In this document: piece after piece, positions 52,251 through 62,756 of the stretch
Numbering within the stretch: the first letter of the stretch is position 1
How the letters are laid out: the number at the start of each line of letters is the position of its first letter
Assembly: GCA_013397935.1 (NCBI GenBank)
Contig: VZRN01003396.1
Coordinates: 727,476 to 791,475 of the forward strand
Direction of reading: 5' to 3'
Length of the DNA: 64,000 nt
From: Dasyornis broadbenti
Taxonomy: Eukaryota; Chordata; Aves; Passeriformes; Dasyornithidae
The notes under the pieces: generated by a model
The model's database searches: none
The model's input: the letters and a program-made list of their open reading frames with translations, nothing else
Told to the model about the DNA's origin: nothing
Translations under genes and position numbers: made by a program

Positions 52251-53956
52251 GTTTTCCCTGAAAGTTCATAGTTGATACTCTTGTGTGCAGTGACACCAAT
52301 CTTGCACTATTTCTGTCAGTATTTGTCCTAGTTATGCAACACTTTGGTGAATTTCAGTTTTTCTTTCCCCTTATGAATTTATCTTCATGATTTTGAAAAA
52401 GCTTCATAATTTTTACACTCCTGCCTACTCCTCTCTCAGTTTTCTTAGTCTCTCCTTTAAATAAAGATATAAAAATGTGAGTCCTTACCTCAGCCTGTTT
52501 ATTTTGTTATTGGCACCAATCTCATCCTGTAAGCTTGATCTACTTTTGGTCTCTTCTCCCTCTTTCCCGCCACTTTTGTAAGCAGCTATTGCTAAATTCT
52601 GAACGCCCTTCCTTTCTCTAAAACATGCCAAAAATGCCAGTCCTGTTAACATGAGGTAGCTCCCTCGGCATGACTGGAACTATTTTATGAGTTTGACTGT
52701 ATTTCTGTATACCATACTCTGGCAAAATTATCCTGTTCTCTGTGCCTGCTGCATCATTGCCTGTGTTTTTAATTTTCTCTCTGGCTTTTGGTGCATTTTC
52801 AGTCAACTTCATGCAGATTCTTCTCCTCTTGCATCCTTTCCACAGTTGATTTCCAGCTCTTACCCTTTTCCAATAACCTGGTGTTTTTTCTGATTCCTCT
52901 CCTGTGACAGGTTGTTATGCTACCTCTTAATCTGTGTTTTGGGCATATGTTTTTATTCTGTCAAGAATTATTTTTCTGTGGTGTGATGACATTTGTTTGG
53001 TTGGTTATCCCTTAAGCAGAATCCTGCTGTGCTCCCTATCTAGCTCTCTTACTTATATATGCTTCCTAATATAATCCACGGTTTTTAGTGCAGCGTGTCA
53101 ATTCTGGAGCTACTATGAAAGCAACTGTTGGAATTACAAGTCCAGTGTGACATTTTTAAAGTTGGTTTTCCTAGATTTCTCGTTTTGGGAAGCACTTATC
53201 ATTCCTAAATATGTACTTTATTCAAGGTGGGGATGCATGAAAGCAGTAAATGTTCATCAGTGTTCTGGGTTTGTTCTTTAGGGAAAGTACTGAAGGCAAA
53301 TGCCTAGTAGATGTTTTGGGAATGTTTTTTTGTTTTGCATTTTTTGTTTTCCTGTTGTGGTGCAATGAATAGTGCAGGAAGACTAAAAAGCTACATTTGA
53401 TTATTGATGCATTTAGATATGTAAAAATAACTTTTATTCCATAATTTAGCTCCATAACATGTGTTTAGCTTTATCTTTCTCCCTCAGTGTATGTCTGTGT
53501 GTATGTCCATCATGAAGCAACACATTTTTCACTTTAAGTAAGCATCTGTAAAGAGCAAGCTACATAAGATTTAATTCTTATGTTGCATGTGATTCTGTGA
53601 AAGCTTTGTTGACAGTCATTGTTTAATGGCTGGCACATTTTGTAGCTGGGCTGAACAAGCAAAGGCAGGACAATTACTTTTCAGGGTTTTCCATACTTAG
53701 TGATTTATCAATGGGTTTTTGAGACATTTGCAGTGTCTCTTGGCAGCTGGAAGATCTTAATGGTTAATGAATGTGTTTATTCTTACTGCTGCTGAACAGT
53801 GCATTGCCAGCATGAATTTGGTATGTGAATAGCTTTTGTTCGTACTCTAAAAGAATAGCCGTGGTGGCAAAGTTTCCTTTTATTTTATGTTTAATATAAA
53901 AATCATGAGTATGGGTGCATTTATCTACAGGGGGAAACATTTTCACACTTTCATTT

Positions 53957-54834
53957 TGTCTTGGTTTGAAAGACAGGTGTCTGCTAAGGAAGGTGGGAAC
54001 CTGCCTTAGAATAGAGAATATGACCCCCCCCTTCCCTCTGAATTATTCTAACTTTGAAATCAAGGACTCTCAGGCAAAGATATGGGGAAAAGAATAACAG
54101 TTCTTTACTAGTATCTATAATGAGGAAAACAAGCAACAACAATAGCAACAAACAAACAAACCAGAAACCTGGTGGCAGCTTCCTCTGGGCTGCCAGACAC
54201 CATGCCCCCACCCCTGTTTGGTGCAGTTCTGGTCACGGCCGGCAGGGGGTGCTATTGGGCTCCCGGCACGGCAGGGGGTGCTGTGGCGTGAGCTCAGGTC
54301 ACTTCCGGATGGGAATAATGGTGGACAGACCGGATGGCAGATGAATGGATGGCGGAAAGGGGCTGCAGTGGGAATACTTGGAGCAGCAAGCTGGAAGGCA
54401 GGGCTGGGTCACTCACGCCGGCAAACAAAAGGTAGCAGAAACTCCACAGTGGTGGCAGAAAGCTTCAGTGCGTCCTGGCAGGCGGGGGGTGTGGGTCAGC
54501 AACAGCTGGGCTTCTCTGCAGCAGTTGTCAGACCCAGCCAGGGAGAAGTGCCCTCTAGGAGAGGGGAAGAGGGTTGGGATTCTGTGCTTTCCCAAACGCA
54601 GGCTCACCCAGCAAGGAAGAAAAAAGTGCAGAGCTGGGCTCCTGAGGTTGCAGTGAAAGGAAAACAAAACAGCTCCACCTTCCCCCTCTGATGCTCCGGA
54701 GAGCAAGTCACTTACCAGCAGCCAGGTACTTTTCCTCCCCTCACCACACCTGGCCACATCTTTTGTCTCTTAAGTACCCAGTAGTTAAGGTTTCCCTAGC
54801 AACACAATGGGAAAAATTCCCCAACCTCCAAGCA
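53957..54834 (+). mobile_element. Solo LTR, copy B (endogenous retrovirus)
   Basis: This is a second copy, about 878 bp, of the LTR at 8344-9239, in the same orientation and colinear throughout. The sequence cattt lies immediately before it (53952-53956) and again at 54833-54837, a candidate 5-bp target-site duplication. If that is right, the true end is 54832. The copies differ by substitutions and by small indels. Copy A has extra sequence in the region between its two CAGGGGG-type motifs, while copy B carries cagggggtgct twice (about 54243-54253 and 54272-54282). With 45.6 kb of intron between them and separate flanks, the two are independent insertions, not one provirus. The 157-codon frame at 54218-54691 is internal to the LTR and not a gene. 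Confidence 0.85.
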
Positions 54835-55409
54835 TTTAAAGCAAAGTTCATTTAAATTTCTGCCATAATGTTCTGTAGGGTTCTAATAGTTTAAAGGACT
54901 CTAAACACTAAATCTGTCTCAACTTTTATACCCAGCAGGAATGTGTATAAAAAGGAACCAAAGCAGGGACACTTCAAGCTGGTAAACAATGACATTTCTC
55001 ACATTGGAAGCGTTTTCATCCTTGTTAACTTTGACATTCCCAACTTTATCATAGTCTTTAGTAGGTATGTTTGTCCAAGCCAAAAAAAAGTTGGCATGGA
55101 ATCTTTTGTTTTCAAGACTGGATTTTGTGCAGATTTTTCCATGTTCCGAGGCAGAAAAACCAGTGCTTAAATAGCTTTGGTTAAAGGTGTGGCAGGACTT
55201 GCAATTTCAAATCACGTCATGCCAGTAGAGTTACAGAAGCTACCATGGCTGTTTGAGAAGTCTGGGTTTTGGAGGTATGAGACAGGTTTCATGTTGAAGG
55301 GCTTTCCTTCCAGCAATTTGGCTTTGCAGACAGCTGTGAGACAGGGAGAGTTCAGATATGTAAGGATTCTAAGGCTATCTTTCCCTTTGGACAAGTCAGT
55401 GAATTGAAT

Positions 55410-55462
55410 TTTGTTTGTTTGTTTGTGGCTTGATTTTCTTGGTTTGGTTTTTTTTTTTTTTT
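55410..55462. repeat. (TTTG)n and poly-T simple repeats
   Basis: Four TTTG units (55410-55425), then, after a short T/G-rich spacer, a run of 15 T (55448-55462). Confidence 0.75.
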
Positions 55463-56650
55463 CCCCTAGAATCTAACCACTTGCTTTACATTGAAACACA
55501 TGTAGGGTGTGTGTACCATCCTGAGTTCAGCAGTATTATTTGTCAGGCTTTAGTACAGTTAGCCACATTCTAGGCATCCTACAACCAAGATTGAATAGGA
55601 ATATGGTAACTTCTGGGGTTTTGCCTATTGCTCTGCACATATGCCTGTAATTGTCAAATAATGCTCAAGAAATACTTGCAATTATAGACCTCAGTCAAGA
55701 CTTAATGACTGTGTCTGGGTGAACATATAGAACTCTAATAATGGATGACTACAGGCCATGGCTTCCTCTTCAGTAGCATAGGTAGCAGCCTAATTGTGTG
55801 GTAGAAGTTTCTTCCCTCTGCTTTTCGTTTTTGTGTGGATCTGTTCATACTGATAGTGACTAGTTCATTCCATAACTGTCCAAATGGACAGAAGGCATGA
55901 GGAAGATGCAGCTATTGGGCTGTTCCAATCTGCCAGGAAATATCTGCTGTAAAAACACTTAGAGTAAGACCATCCTTCTTGTGTCCATCATTGAAATATC
56001 GTTAGGCTTGTGGGTCTGCTGAAAAAGGGAAATGCTAATGTAGTCATGGCCTCTTGGCTGCTTGTTGAGCTAGATTAGGTGACTAATCTCAGTATCACAT
56101 GGCGCAAAATCAGCAATCAAAATGCACTAGTATTTGGCATGGAATAGTCTCAACTTGATGAACTTCGTTTTCTTGTGTGATGTGTGGCTGGACTTTAGCC
56201 TCCATGTTGTAGCCCTTTTCTGCAGAGAACCTTAATATTACTTAACTAGTATGGAGCCAGCACTGGAATTGACCCTTGGCAGGTATTGTGTGCTTTTTAC
56301 TTTTTGGAATTGTTCTTTATTGACTGTCCATTCTCAAAGATTTAAAAAAGAGAAACTTAAAGGAAACTTTGAGAGAGCCAAGTGTCAAGGGTGTGTGTAG
56401 AATATGTGTGGGAAATAGGGCAGGACTGAAAACCAAAGAGAAGAATATGTGGTCGCATGAAGTAAAGTAGTAGATTTCTTTATTCCTCCAGCTTTCTTCA
56501 GACAATATCCTTGTTTCTGTTGTCTGTTTTTGTTACTGTGCTTGTATCTACTTCTCTTTCCTCAACTGCCTCAAAAAGTAGTGACAAGTTATGATGTTTT
56601 AGTTCTATTGTGAAAAATGAAAGATTTGCGTGAGAGTGACTACTGAGGCA

Positions 56651-56735
56651 TTTTTTTTGTTTGCTTTGGGGTTTGTTTTTTTTCTTTTGATTTGGTTTGA
56701 GTTTTGTTTGCTTGTTTGTTTGCTTTGTTTGTGTT
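56651..56735. repeat. Degenerate (TTTG)n tract
   Basis: An 85-bp stretch composed almost entirely of T and G in TTTG, TTTGC and TTTTG units. It is low-complexity sequence, possibly a decayed microsatellite. Confidence 0.75.
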
Positions 56736-59199
56736 TAAGAAGGAGAAGGTGTTTAGCCTGCGCCCCTCTGGCTGTGGACTGAGCACTGCCTGCTGGGGTT
56801 TGATGCAGTAGTTTCCTGGAAGATGCTCAGGGTGGGCATGTGATACAGTCTGATGACCAAAGCTTGTGTTTTGAAGGTTGCCAAGCAGCCCAGCACGTCC
56901 CTAAGGTTTCACCCAGAGTAGGGTTGTTCTGTTGCACACACCACTTCTGTTCAGGGGTTGTTTCGCTTTGCTCAGAGGAGGTGCACCAGGATAGCATGGC
57001 TGCATTTTGCTGTTTGTAGGGTGTTGGCTTGTATCAGGGCCTCAACTCAGGGGCACTGGGCCCTGGGAACAATACTGTCTCTGGGTAGTTTTCTTGTGGT
57101 CTTTCTTGTCATGACTTGTGTGTTCTGGCATGCCCCTTCTTGATCAGAGCCCTGAGCCTTGCATGGTTCCTGGGAGGGCTGGGTTTATGAGCCACTTACA
57201 GTGATGGGTTGAAAGCAGGAAACTGGCTGGCAAAATGTCCTGTGGGACTTGGGGGTCTGGGTACTAAGGCAGTTCTGCCGGCAGGTGGCAGTTTGTACTT
57301 CTGGCAAGTTCTGTGGAGACCTGGGAGTCCTTTTAACCTTGGGAAGGGCAGCTCTGCTCCAAAGCAAATCGGTAAAACCATGAAGATCAGGGATGATTTG
57401 AACTAGAATGCAGACAAGTAGAAACTGTATATTTTATGTTCCCTGTGAGGACTGTACTGATAAGCTGTTTGCACTGTGTTTGTAAATGCTCCTGCAGTTA
57501 CCAGGCTCTGAGAATTGTAGAGTTCATTTTCTGTGTGTATGTGTTTTCTATATGTTTTGGGGTGTTCTTTGTCAGCCACCACCCTCCCCATGCCTTTGTC
57601 CCTGCTCTTTGTTCTAGGTTCATTCTCTGAATTTATCATTTGTTCTAATGTGAAGTTGATGCTGATATTGACTAAGTATCAAGTAAGGATACAAGTATTC
57701 TTCTTTATTAGTCAAGCTAGGTTTTTCTTTCCTACAGTAAAATACATCTCTAGCTGCAAACAGGTGAAACCCAAAAGTCTGGTAGGGAATAGAGTTTGAC
57801 AGAGGAGCTGCTTTTAGGTAACCGTGTTGACAGGAATGAGATTTTCAAAGCTATCTGTGGTTAATGTTGAACTTAGCTGGAGTTGAAGTTAGTTTGACTG
57901 AGGCTGAATTGCTTGTTCACAAGGCTTTGGTATAGTTCCACCCATCCAAATAACACTGACAGCTAAGCATGCATGTAAGTCTCTATGGGAAGTGACCTAA
58001 TGTATTGCATGGCTGTGTGAGTGCAGGATGAAAAGGACAGTGGGTGACAGCACCCCACATGATGCTTGTGTTCTCTGTTATGTGCAGAGGGGAAAAGGCA
58101 TTCATTTAGGAGCTGTGCTGTCTCCATGCAGTCTGCTCCATACAGTCAGCTCCCATTGTTTTAGACTTCTCACCTGATTTTCACTATGATCAACTCCTTG
58201 CTCACTTGTCAGCAGAGGAGGGATTTAAGTGTGCATCTGAACATAACCAAATGTACTCTTATCCTCTCATGCACATGGTTGTCCTACAAATTATTTCTCT
58301 TTCTCTGCACATGAAAAATTAAAGAAAAAGAAAGGATGGGGGAAGGAAGAAGATGCGCTCCCGCCTTCACTTCAGTCTCCATAATGAACAGTTAGTTTAC
58401 TATATTTAGAGCATTTTGTATGGATAGAGGTGTACCTAGAAGAAAGGGAACTGATGAAATAGTCAAAGGTACCCAGATCAGTAAATATAATAAAAATTCC
58501 TCCAGGGAAAAGTAGGCAAACTGAAACAACCAGTGAAACTTTAGCGGCTGTCTTAAGTTGAGAGGCATGGGGTAGAGAGGTTTAAAATGTCCAGAAAAGG
58601 AGAAATACACCAGCCAGTTAAATGCCAATGTATGAAAAGATAAGAAACAAGCTAGTAGGTAATCCATTAGTAAGTACCCAAGGGATACTGAAGTATCTGA
58701 AGGGATACTGGGAAGAAATATGCAGAAGAGAGCTCAGCTGGAGTGTTCTGTTTTGCATCTTCTTTATGGAAGGAGAAGATTAGAAACTGTAACAAGAAAT
58801 TAACCAGGACAAAAGTATTTGAAAACATTTGGTTTAATCTCATTTAGAAAACAGAGAGCACGAGAAGGAATGTTGTCAAAAATTACTGCAAAGCAGACTG
58901 AGTACCACTTTCATTTCCTGAGGAACAGGGCATGGAGAAATACATTTCTGCAACAAAACAAGTGAGGTGTGGGGTGTTAATGCATTTAAGCTGAGAAGAA
59001 ACTAAAGCAGTGAAACATGTTACTTGCAAAAATAATGAGAAACAGTTAATATTTAATTATTTCTATGATGTGCTGATAGCTATAAGTTGCAAGAGCATTA
59101 GCAAATCTTATTTCCTATTTTTTTTATTTCAAAAGCAGAACCTGGAATGATCCATGCTTTACTAAGAATCATGAGTTCATAATTCATTAGCTATTTTAG

Positions 59200-60120
59200 T
59201 TGATTTTAACCTGCTTGTAGAAATTTGTTTGCCAAACGTGTTCAGAAAATTGAAAGCTGAGAAATGCTTAGATTACAAAATCCAGAATCCATAACAGCAA
59301 CTCAGAAAGATATGGTTCAGCTAAATTTTGTTGTATCATTTTTTATTAATAATTAGTTAATTGTTTTAAGTGTAAGGTGTTATATTTTTCTCAATAAAAT
59401 GAAGGTACCATGCAGGACAACAAGTGGTGCTTTTATGTCTGTTGGATGTCAGTTAATGTAATCATAAATCACAATTACAGATGATGTCTTGGGTGTTCTT
59501 AGTAGAGAAGTTATCTAATTGTTTATCTTTGCAGTTCTAATCAGAAATAATAAAAACACGTCTGTGGAAACACTATCAGGGTCTTCTAAAAAAGATACCT
59601 GGTGTTTGAGGATGGGGGATAGTGTTAGTCTGCATATCTTCTCATAACAAATGTGCGCATCTCAGAAAAGGGAGGGGAGGAAAAGTGAAGGGGAAGCGAC
59701 TGTGTAACCATAACACTGAGAATATTGCCATGATTTAAATGGTGGACTAATGTTTAGTCATGAACAAGTGTAATTATGGTGTCCTGTTTTTCTAAATAGG
59801 CAATTACATCAGAGCCTGTTCCAATATCCTGCTGGTATACAGATTTTAAACTTGCAATAGAAGTTAATGACAATAGCATCATAATAGCGTCATAAAAAGT
59901 TGCCTTTCCAATTACTCATTAGTATCTTTTCCAATTATTAGGTCTTCTGAATTTTTGCATTTTTTTGGAAGCGGGGAGCTAACATTTCAGCCAGAAAAAC
60001 TCTCCCAAAACAACCTCATTGAAAAAAATCAACCCCCTATTCTTGTCAGTGAGAGCAATTAGGTAATCCAAAGATAGATTATCTAATTATTAAAAAAAAG
60101 GTCTTTTGTGCACTGAAAGG
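59200..60120. other. AT-rich, possibly conserved non-coding stretch
   Basis: This stretch is rich in TAAT/ATTA homeodomain-type cores (for example ttattaataattagttaatt near 59343-59362) and contains the near-perfect inverted repeat at 60057-60088. It has no repeat signature and no open frame of note. The texture is that of conserved intronic enhancers, but conservation cannot be judged from one sequence. Confidence 0.3.
60057..60088. repeat. 12-bp inverted repeat with ATTA cores
   Basis: The arms aattaggtaatc (60057-60068) and gattatctaatt (60077-60088) are reverse complements except for one position. An eight-base spacer separates them. Each arm holds an AATTA-type homeodomain core. Confidence 0.75.
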
Positions 60121-60828
60121 TCTTTGAATGTCTAGTGGATGTCAGCAGGTGTTTTTTAGAAGATCACCTGGCCTTTCTCAATTCAGATGTTTGCAGGCAC
60201 TTAGATGATGCTGTCAGCAATTTAAAAAGTAGCCAGGGAATAAGAAAGGTTTGTAATTACAGGCTGGCTCCCATCTTTCAAAGCATGGGGAACAGATCTT
60301 GTTTCTCTGTGTAAGCCAGTAGTCCCTCTGAGAGGGCTGCAAGGACCTCTTAAAATGATGTGTGCAGGCTGATTCTTACATTGCACAGAGCTCTCTAAAA
60401 ACAGCATTGCTGCACATGTGGGCATCTAACTGCAGTGAGGATTGGAGGACACTCACATATGTACCACAGTTAGCACAACAGTCTGGATGAAGGCGGAGGA
60501 GAATACCTCCTGATAGGTAATAGCAGACTTCATGAACCATTACATACAATGCAACTTTCCGAAGTGGATTATAGTTACAATCATCTGGATTTTGTCAAGT
60601 GTGTAGGCAGGAGATTGACAGTATGAGTACATCTTGGTGCCTTCTACGTTGTTGTTTGATAGAATAGTAATGTTCTTGCAATTTTTAGTGCTTGGGATGC
60701 TTTTGACAATGTAATTTCTGGATTAGAAGGATAAAACCCACATAATTTATGATGTATAGAAAAGTATGTGTTACTTCCCTGTTCTCTACTTCCTCCCCTT
60801 CTTTGAGAGAGGTGAATTCCACTAGGTT

Positions 60829-61398
60829 ATGGTGGAATTGCAGGTATACATCAATCCTGCAAGAATAAGTTTCTCTTACAAAAATCAGTGCCTTTGTCAG
60901 GAAACAGCAAGAGCATGTCTACCTTACAGGCAGCTGACAGGATGGGAAGGGCACAATCCTTGTTTGCACAACCCAGCGCCTTTGTTCCCAAGAAGGGCAA
61001 AGGTGCTGGCAGCAGCGATTCAAATTCACTCTCCAGGGGCTGATCATCAGATGAATGCCTGCAATCCAGGAAGTCTGGCCAATGAGTCACTGTCAGTCAG
61101 GAACAGAGCTGGTCACAGGCCTGCCCACAGCACTGCACAGGGCAGAACCAGGGGCTTGAGTGTACATGGGGCTCCTGGTAGAGGGTGCTGGCTGGGGACC
61201 CTGATGAGCCTGGTTACGGCAGTAAAGGCCCATGGTAGCAATCAGGGCCTTGACAGTCTTGGCTATCTACTCTGGAGTGAGTCTCAGCCAAGAGTTGCAA
61301 GACCTATGACACTGGTTAAAGAGGGAGCTCTGGTGCATTGCTCTTCTAAAAAAGGCACAAATAGCTCTTCCTTACTTGGGGGGGGTGAGGGGGGGTAG
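60829..61398 (+). other. Longest open frame in the window, unrecognised
   Basis: A 189-codon frame with an ATG start lies inside the TRAK1 intron. The translation is rich in Ser, Gly, Leu and Ala and shows no domain, signal peptide, membrane segment or family resemblance that I can identify. It ends in a G-run that codes for LLGGGEGG. A 79-codon minus-strand frame overlaps it (60851-61090). The region is locally more G+C rich than its flanks, which favours long open frames by chance. A lineage-specific exon or a piece of an unrecognised repeat cannot be excluded. Confidence 0.2.
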
Positions 61399-61401
61399 GG
61401 G
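61378..61401 (+). other. G-quadruplex-forming motif
   Basis: G runs of 8, 7 and 4 are separated by TGA and TA on the plus strand, enough for four or more G3 tracts with short loops. In the transcript this would be a candidate RNA G-quadruplex in intronic sequence about 1.2 kb before the 62562 exon. Confidence 0.6.
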
Positions 61402-61664
61402 TTGTGCTGGACGGTGGTGTTTTCTCTTTATACTGGTGTGGAAATGGAAAATGCGCAGATTGATGCACTAAGTATTTACTGAAAACTGGTGTGCATCTCT
61501 CAGTAACTTGTGTTACTGAAAACATACCATGGGTTACTCAGTTTCTTAATAAATCTTTAGCGTGGCATTGTATTTAATGGTATATGGTAATTAAACTTAT
61601 ATTTTTAAAACTGTCGTGATTGTTTTGGGTATTGATACACCCACAAAATTCATCATTATAATAT

Positions 61665-61885
61665 AATATAGGTTGGAAGGTACCTCTGAAGGTAATCCAT
61701 TCTGACTTCTACTTAAAGCAGGTCTTTTAGAGTAAGTGCTCATGGCATTGTTTACTCTACTTCCTAGCCTCCCTGTGCCCCTGTTTGACCATCCTCATGG
61801 TGAAAAAGTTTCTACCTTGAATTGGGATTTTTTTGTGTTAAAACTTCTTAGCTACCTCTTAGCCTAAATTTAAAGCTCTAATTTT
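61665..61885 (-). mobile_element. CR1 LINE fragment, older type
   Basis: The plus strand reads taggttggaaggtacctctg, then aatccattctgacttctact and later gaccatcctcatggtgaaaa followed by agtttct. This is the reverse complement of an older CR1-type 3' region. It is strongly diverged, about 220 bp long, and has no coding capacity. The element's sense strand is minus. Confidence 0.75.
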
Positions 61886-62561
61886 AACTGTAACATTTTT
61901 GCAGTTGTTGTTGGCTGTCAGTATCCGCTTTTAGACCTGTGTGCAAACATGATATATTTGTGAACACAACGGGCTGCAGCACAGAATGAAGGTCAAGATA
62001 GTGTGAAAAGGTGCCCTAGAAGTTCCTGTAATCATCTTTACCAGTATGTCGTAGGTGTGCACCGTGATACTGTTTTCTATTGCAATCCTGGATTTCTGTT
62101 TCTTGTCAAAAATCTGCCAGCAGCAAAGGCAAAAAAAATATAGTGGTTCTAAATTGTGGTCAAAGACCAAGTTAAGGATATCTGTAAGGCTTACAAGCTA
62201 AAAATGATCTGTGACGTAGAACATAAAAAATGTGTATTCCTCTGTGCACCAGTCCTGTCTTCATACTCCGGTTGTAACTGGCTCTCTATTCCGCACCCTC
62301 GCCCACTTATTCTTCAATAGATGTCCCTGCTTCTAGAGGTCAGGCTTTTTGTCACTAGAGAGTATGACCTTTTATTATCTACGAGTAAATATGCTATTTT
62401 AGGATAATTTGTATCAGGCATATTTTCTAAACTTACTTGTATTGAGCTGTTCTTTACATACATCAGAATCTTGTTGATATCAAAACAAACGGGTATCTTT
62501 GAAAGCTTGTACATATAGTAATCAAGGCAACTAACAGAGATTCTTCTCTTTCCCTTAACAG

Positions 62562-62756
62562 ATGTGTGCAATAGTACCAATCTTCCTGAAGTTGAAATCA
62601 TCAGTCTCCTGGAAGAGCAGCTGCCTCATTATAAGCTAAGAGCAGACACAATCTATGGTTATGACCACGACGACTGGCTTCACACACCTCTCATTTCTCC
62701 TGATGCAAATATTGACTTAACAACTGAGCAAATAGAAGAGACCTTGAAATACTTCC
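62562..62756 (+). CDS. TRAK1: TRAK1 exon: start of the HAP1-N region
   Basis: The acceptor is tttcccttaacag (ending 62561) and the donor is ttcc|gtaagt (62756/62757). Two bases complete the Asp codon begun in the previous exon. The exon then reads VCNSTNLPEVEIISLLEEQL, PHYKLRADTIYGYDHDDWLH and TPLISPDANI before ending EQIEETLKYF, and leaves one C for a Leu codon in the next exon. This matches human TRAK1 as I recall it with a single difference (Asn for Asp after DVCNST). It differs clearly from TRAK2, which has a different YGYDHDDW segment. TRAK1 is a cytosolic coiled-coil adaptor. Its HAP1-N region, which begins here, binds motor proteins, and its C-terminal half binds Miro on the outer mitochondrial membrane and the O-GlcNAc transferase. 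The coiled coils, Miro-binding part and C-terminus are encoded downstream of the window. Confidence 0.97.

Larger units (their letters stand above)
46700..62561 (+). other. TRAK1: TRAK1 intron (15.9 kb)
   Basis: It starts gtaagc at 46700 and ends tttcccttaacag at 62561. It contains a solo LTR, simple repeats, an old repeat remnant, a G-quadruplex motif and a CR1 fragment, listed separately. I looked for a first exon encoding a short alternative N-terminus ending in Asn-Ala-Cys, as in human isoform 1, and did not find a convincing one. Sequence from 46700 to about 51870 and from 57000 to 60800 shows no gene or recognisable mobile element. The stretch 59200-60120 is AT-rich and looks like conserved non-coding DNA. 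Confidence 0.85.

Noticed and set aside
51876..52271. 131-codon plus-strand open frame with a hydrophobic start
   Set aside because: The hydrophobic stretch comes from T-rich sequence with a tandem duplication, and the rest overlaps a probable old repeat remnant. No protein family was recognised.
54218..54691. 157-codon open frame and several overlapping ones
   Set aside because: They lie wholly within solo LTR copy B, and the related copy A does not preserve the same frame. They are not retroviral genes.
8344..54834. The two LTRs as ends of one large provirus
   Set aside because: Between them lie 45 kb of ordinary intron, CR1 fragments and a TRAK1 exon, with no gag, pol or env. The flanking candidate duplications also differ. 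They are separate solo LTRs.
46700..62561. Alternative first exon for the short TRAK1 N-terminus
   Set aside because: I searched the intron for a Met-initiated short peptide ending in Asn-Ala-Cys before a donor, as in human isoform 1 from memory. No convincing candidate was seen. It may be absent, diverged or outside the window.
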